Positions 12,789 to 14,928 of a DNA stretch of 14,928 nt are shown piece after piece (position 1 is the stretch's first letter; each line of letters begins with the position of its first letter). The stretch covers positions 1-14,928 of the forward strand of contig JAAZLF010000096.1 in the NCBI GenBank assembly GCA_012799425.1, read 5' to 3'. A model generated the notes under the pieces. That model worked only from the letters and a program-made list of their open reading frames with translations. It was not told the DNA's origin and made no database searches. Origin of the DNA: Actinomycetales bacterium (lineage in GTDB: Bacteria; Actinomycetota; Actinomycetes; Actinomycetales; Dermabacteraceae). Made by a program: the position numbers and the translations under genes.

Positions 12789-14230
12789 GGCCTGATCACC
12801 GCTTCCATCACGTCCTTGGCGATCGGCGCCGCGGTGCGCGAGCCGTATCCGCCCTCCTCGACCAGCACCGCCACAGCGATCTTCTGGTCGTCCTGCTGCC
12901 CGTACCCGACGTACCAGGAGTGCGCGGCCCGGTCCTCGCCCCACTCCGCGGTGCCGGTCTTGCCGCCCACCTCGACGCCGTCGATCGCCGCGGCGGAGCC
13001 GGTGCCGTCCTCGACCACGCCGACCATCATCTGCCGCATCTGGGCGGCGTTGGCCGCGCTGAGCGGCTGGCTGAGCTCCTTCGGGCTGAGCTCGGTGACG
13101 GTGGAGAGGTCGTTCGTGCGCACCGCCTGGACCAGCTGCGGCTGCATCACCACGCCGTCGTTCGCGAAGGCGCCGGCCACCATCGCCATCTGCAGCGGCG
13201 TCACCCGGGTCTCGTACTGCCCGATCGAGGTGGTCGCCAGCTGCGCCGCGTCCAGGTCCTCGCCGAGGGTGGAGGGGGTCACCGACATCGGGATCTCGAG
13301 CCGCTGGCCGAAGCCGAACTCCTGCGAGGTCTCTCGCAGCGCGTCCTCGCCGACGTCCGTCCCGAGCAGGGCGAACGAGGTGTTGCAGGACTGACGCAGC
13401 GCGTCGGCGAGGGTGGAGACGCCATCCGGGCCGCAGGGCTCCGTGCCGCCGCTGGCGCGGTTGTTCATCACCGCCGAGGAGTTCGGCAGATCGTAGGTCC
13501 CCGGGCCGGGGATCTCCGTCTCCGAGGTGTACTCCCCGGACTCGAGGGCGGCGGCGGCCACCACGAGCTTGTACGCCGAGCCCGGCGGATAGAGGTCCCC
13601 GCCGATGGCTCGGTTGGTCAGGGGCCGGTCCGGGTCGTCGTTGAGCTCTGTCCAGGCGCGGTTGACCGCGCCGGTGTCGTGCGAGGCCAGACTGTTCGGG
13701 TCGAAGCTGGGGGTGGAGACCATCGCGAGCACCGCGCCGGTCTCCGGATCCAGGGCGACCACGGAGCCGCGGCGCCCGTCGAGCGCCTCCCAGGCGGCCT
13801 CCTGAGCGGCGGAGTCGAGGGTGAGCTCGACGCTGGCGCCCTGCCCCTGCTGACCCGAGAGGATCGCGGAGAGGCGGTGGTAGAACAGCGCGTCCGCGTC
13901 CCCCGAGAGGGTGTCGTTGAGCGAGCGCTCGATGCCGGTGAAGCCGAACACCACCGAGTAGTAGCCGGTCACCGGGGCGTACATGCCGCCGGGATCGTAG
14001 CTGCGCAGATAGCCGTAGGTGTCGCCGGAGGCCTGTGAGCTGGCGATCGCGTGGCCGTCCACCACGATCGGGCCGCGATGGCGCCCGTACTCGTTGTAGA
14101 GCGTGCGGTCGTTCTGGCCGTGCGCGTTGAGCCGGTCCTGGGCCACCACCTGGAAATAGGTGGTGGAGGTGAACAGCAGGATGAACAGGATCCCGGTCAC
14201 GAGCCAGACATGGCGCAGGGGCTTGTTCAT
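12785..14230 (-). CDS. pbpA: Peptidoglycan transpeptidase, class B penicillin-binding protein (PbpA)
   Basis: This 481-aa protein crosslinks peptidoglycan as the partner of the neighbouring RodA/FtsW glycosyltransferase. An N-terminal anchor helix (about 8-28) precedes the exported dimerisation-type domain. RRGSVVALDPETGAVLAMVS starts the transpeptidase fold. The active site has all three motifs: PPGSAYK with nucleophile Ser218 and Lys221 (SxxK, here SAYK rather than the commoner STFK), SCN at 281-283, and KTG at 424-426. Two cysteines (266 and 282) could pair. The ATG at 14228-14230 has GGAGGTG about 5 nt upstream and overlaps the rodA stop by 4 nt; the longer upstream frame lies within rodA. 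The length matches actinobacterial PbpA (about 490). The location between rodA and pknA is the conserved actinobacterial order and indicates an elongation or septal role controlled by the kinases. Confidence 0.95.
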   Translation of the reverse strand: MNKPLRHVWLVTGILFILLFTSTTYFQVVAQDRLNAHGQNDRTLYNEYGRHRGPIVVDGHAIASSQASGDTYGYLRSYDPGGMYAPVTGYYSVVFGFTGIERSLNDTLSGDADALFYHRLSAILSGQQGQGASVELTLDSAAQEAAWEALDGRRGSVVALDPETGAVLAMVSTPSFDPNSLASHDTGAVNRAWTELNDDPDRPLTNRAIGGDLYPPGSAYKLVVAAAALESGEYTSETEIPGPGTYDLPNSSAVMNNRASGGTEPCGPDGVSTLADALRQSCNTSFALLGTDVGEDALRETSQEFGFGQRLEIPMSVTPSTLGEDLDAAQLATTSIGQYETRVTPLQMAMVAGAFANDGVVMQPQLVQAVRTNDLSTVTELSPKELSQPLSAANAAQMRQMMVGVVEDGTGSAAAIDGVEVGGKTGTAEWGEDRAAHSWYVGYGQQDDQKIAVAVLVEEGGYGSRTAAPIAKDVMEAVIRP

Positions 14231-14928
14231 GCGGGCACCTCCGACTCTCTGCGCGCGGCGGTGGGGCCGGCGGCGCCCGGGATCTGGCGTGCCGCGGGCC
14301 GACGGGCCGCATCGGACAGCCGCACCAGGATCCCGGCGATGATCCAGTTGCACACCAGCGAGCTGCCGCCCGCGGCGAGGAAGGGCAGTGTCAGGCCGGT
14401 CAGCGGGATCACGCGCGTCACCCCGCCGACCACCACGAACACCTGCAGGGCCATCACGAAGCCGAGGCCGCCCGCCAGCAGGGTGCCGAAACCGTCCGAG
14501 ATGCCGACGGCGGCGCGGATCGCGCGCTGCACCAGCAGCAGGTAGAGCAGCAGCAGGGCGAAGGCGCCGACCATGCCGAGCTCCTCCGCGAAGGAGGCGA
14601 AGATGAAGTCGGACTCCGCATGGGGGACCACGTCGGGCCGGCCCTCGCCGAGACCGGCACCGGTGAGCCCACCGTTGGACAGGCCGAACAGGCCCTGGCT
14701 GATCTGCATGCAGGAGGAGTAGTTCTCGCTCGACAGCGGGTCCAGCCAGCAGGTGATGCGGGTGCGCACGTGACCCATCTGGGTGGCGGCGAACACCGCC
14801 GGGGGCAGGAACATCACCGCTCCGATGATGAGCCAGCTGAGCCTGTCGGTCGCCACGTACAGCATCACCACGAACAGGCCGAAGAACATCAAGGAGGTGC
14901 CCAGGTCCGTCTGGAGCACCAGCACCGC
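14227..14928 (-). CDS. rodA: FtsW/RodA/SpoVE family peptidoglycan polymerase (5' partial)
   Basis: Only the C-terminal 233 residues are inside the window; the frame runs open through base 14928, so the GTG at 14925 is not the start. The fragment has several membrane helices and SEDS-family signatures: LQTDLGTSLMFFGLFVVMLY, the conserved loop VPHAESDFIFASFAEELG (encoded at about 14570-14625), and the C-terminal LTGLTLPFLAAGGSSL. SEDS proteins polymerise lipid II into glycan strands in partnership with a class B PBP, here the adjacent pbpA. Two Cys (in TCWLD and SSCM) fall in the large extracellular loop between helices. By position next to pbpA and pknA this is the RodA-type gene of the actinobacterial locus, where pstP and FHA-protein genes usually lie further upstream. 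That part is not visible. The stop overlaps the pbpA ATG. Confidence 0.93.
   Translation of the reverse strand, partial: AVLVLQTDLGTSLMFFGLFVVMLYVATDRLSWLIIGAVMFLPPAVFAATQMGHVRTRITCWLDPLSSENYSSCMQISQGLFGLSNGGLTGAGLGEGRPDVVPHAESDFIFASFAEELGMVGAFALLLLYLLLVQRAIRAAVGISDGFGTLLAGGLGFVMALQVFVVVGGVTRVIPLTGLTLPFLAAGGSSLVCNWIIAGILVRLSDAARRPAARQIPGAAGPTAARRESEVPA

Noticed and set aside
11340..13394. Plus-strand open frame of 684 codons opposite pknA and pbpA
   Set aside because: It crosses two clearly coding minus-strand genes and encodes a low-information Arg/Gly/Leu-rich product.
12789..14312. Upstream extension of the pknA frame to more than 1000 codons
   Set aside because: The extension lies out of frame within pbpA and has shadow composition. 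The kinase fold starts right after the ATG at 12788, which also overlaps the pbpA stop as in the other junctions.

Overview
The window is high-GC DNA, with almost every third codon position G or C. The gene order rodA, pbpA, pknA, pknB near crgA is the conserved cell-wall and division-control locus of Actinobacteria. The long PASTA kinase, class E sortase, GTG starts and scarcity of TA dinucleotides also fit an actinobacterium. I lean towards Micrococcales, perhaps a Brachybacterium-like organism, but that is a guess from style and not a measured placement.

Left part (1-4656): a plus-strand run holds an alkyl-DHAP-synthase-like FAD oxidase (cut by the window edge), a histidine phosphatase starting 5 nt after it, and an unrecognised 129-aa protein overlapping that by 4 nt. 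A Tat-exported alpha/beta-hydrolase esterase faces them on the minus strand. A gap of about 500 bp follows. It carries inverted repeats that suggest a structured leader for the esterase, and then comes a ThuA-domain gene on the plus strand.

Middle (4657-6583): tRNA-Arg(ACG) lies on the minus strand, bordered by a row of hairpins that probably act as terminators. Then come, on the minus strand, an LppM-like lipoprotein with a transmembrane helix and a Gln/Pro-rich tail, and crgA with a long Ser/Thr/Lys-rich N-terminus.

Right part (6584-14928): crgA is divergent from a plus-strand trio, a DUF881 protein, a class E sortase and a 63-aa membrane protein, joined by ATGA and TGATG overlaps. Facing them on the minus strand is the tightly packed series rodA (cut by the window end), pbpA, pknA, pknB, pabA, in which every junction overlaps. 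RodA (glycan polymerase) and PbpA (transpeptidase) build peptidoglycan. PknA and PknB sense the wall and control growth and division. CrgA helps assemble the divisome. The sortase would anchor exported proteins that are not encoded here. PabA is a metabolic passenger (folate/tryptophan amidotransferase).

Nearly all genes are recognisable core actinobacterial genes, and I found no convincing new defence or mobile system. The least explained signals are in the intergenic DNA: competing hairpins ahead of the esterase, and two overlapping divergent -10 boxes between crgA and the DUF881 gene. The lineage-specific disordered tails on several membrane proteins are also unexplained.
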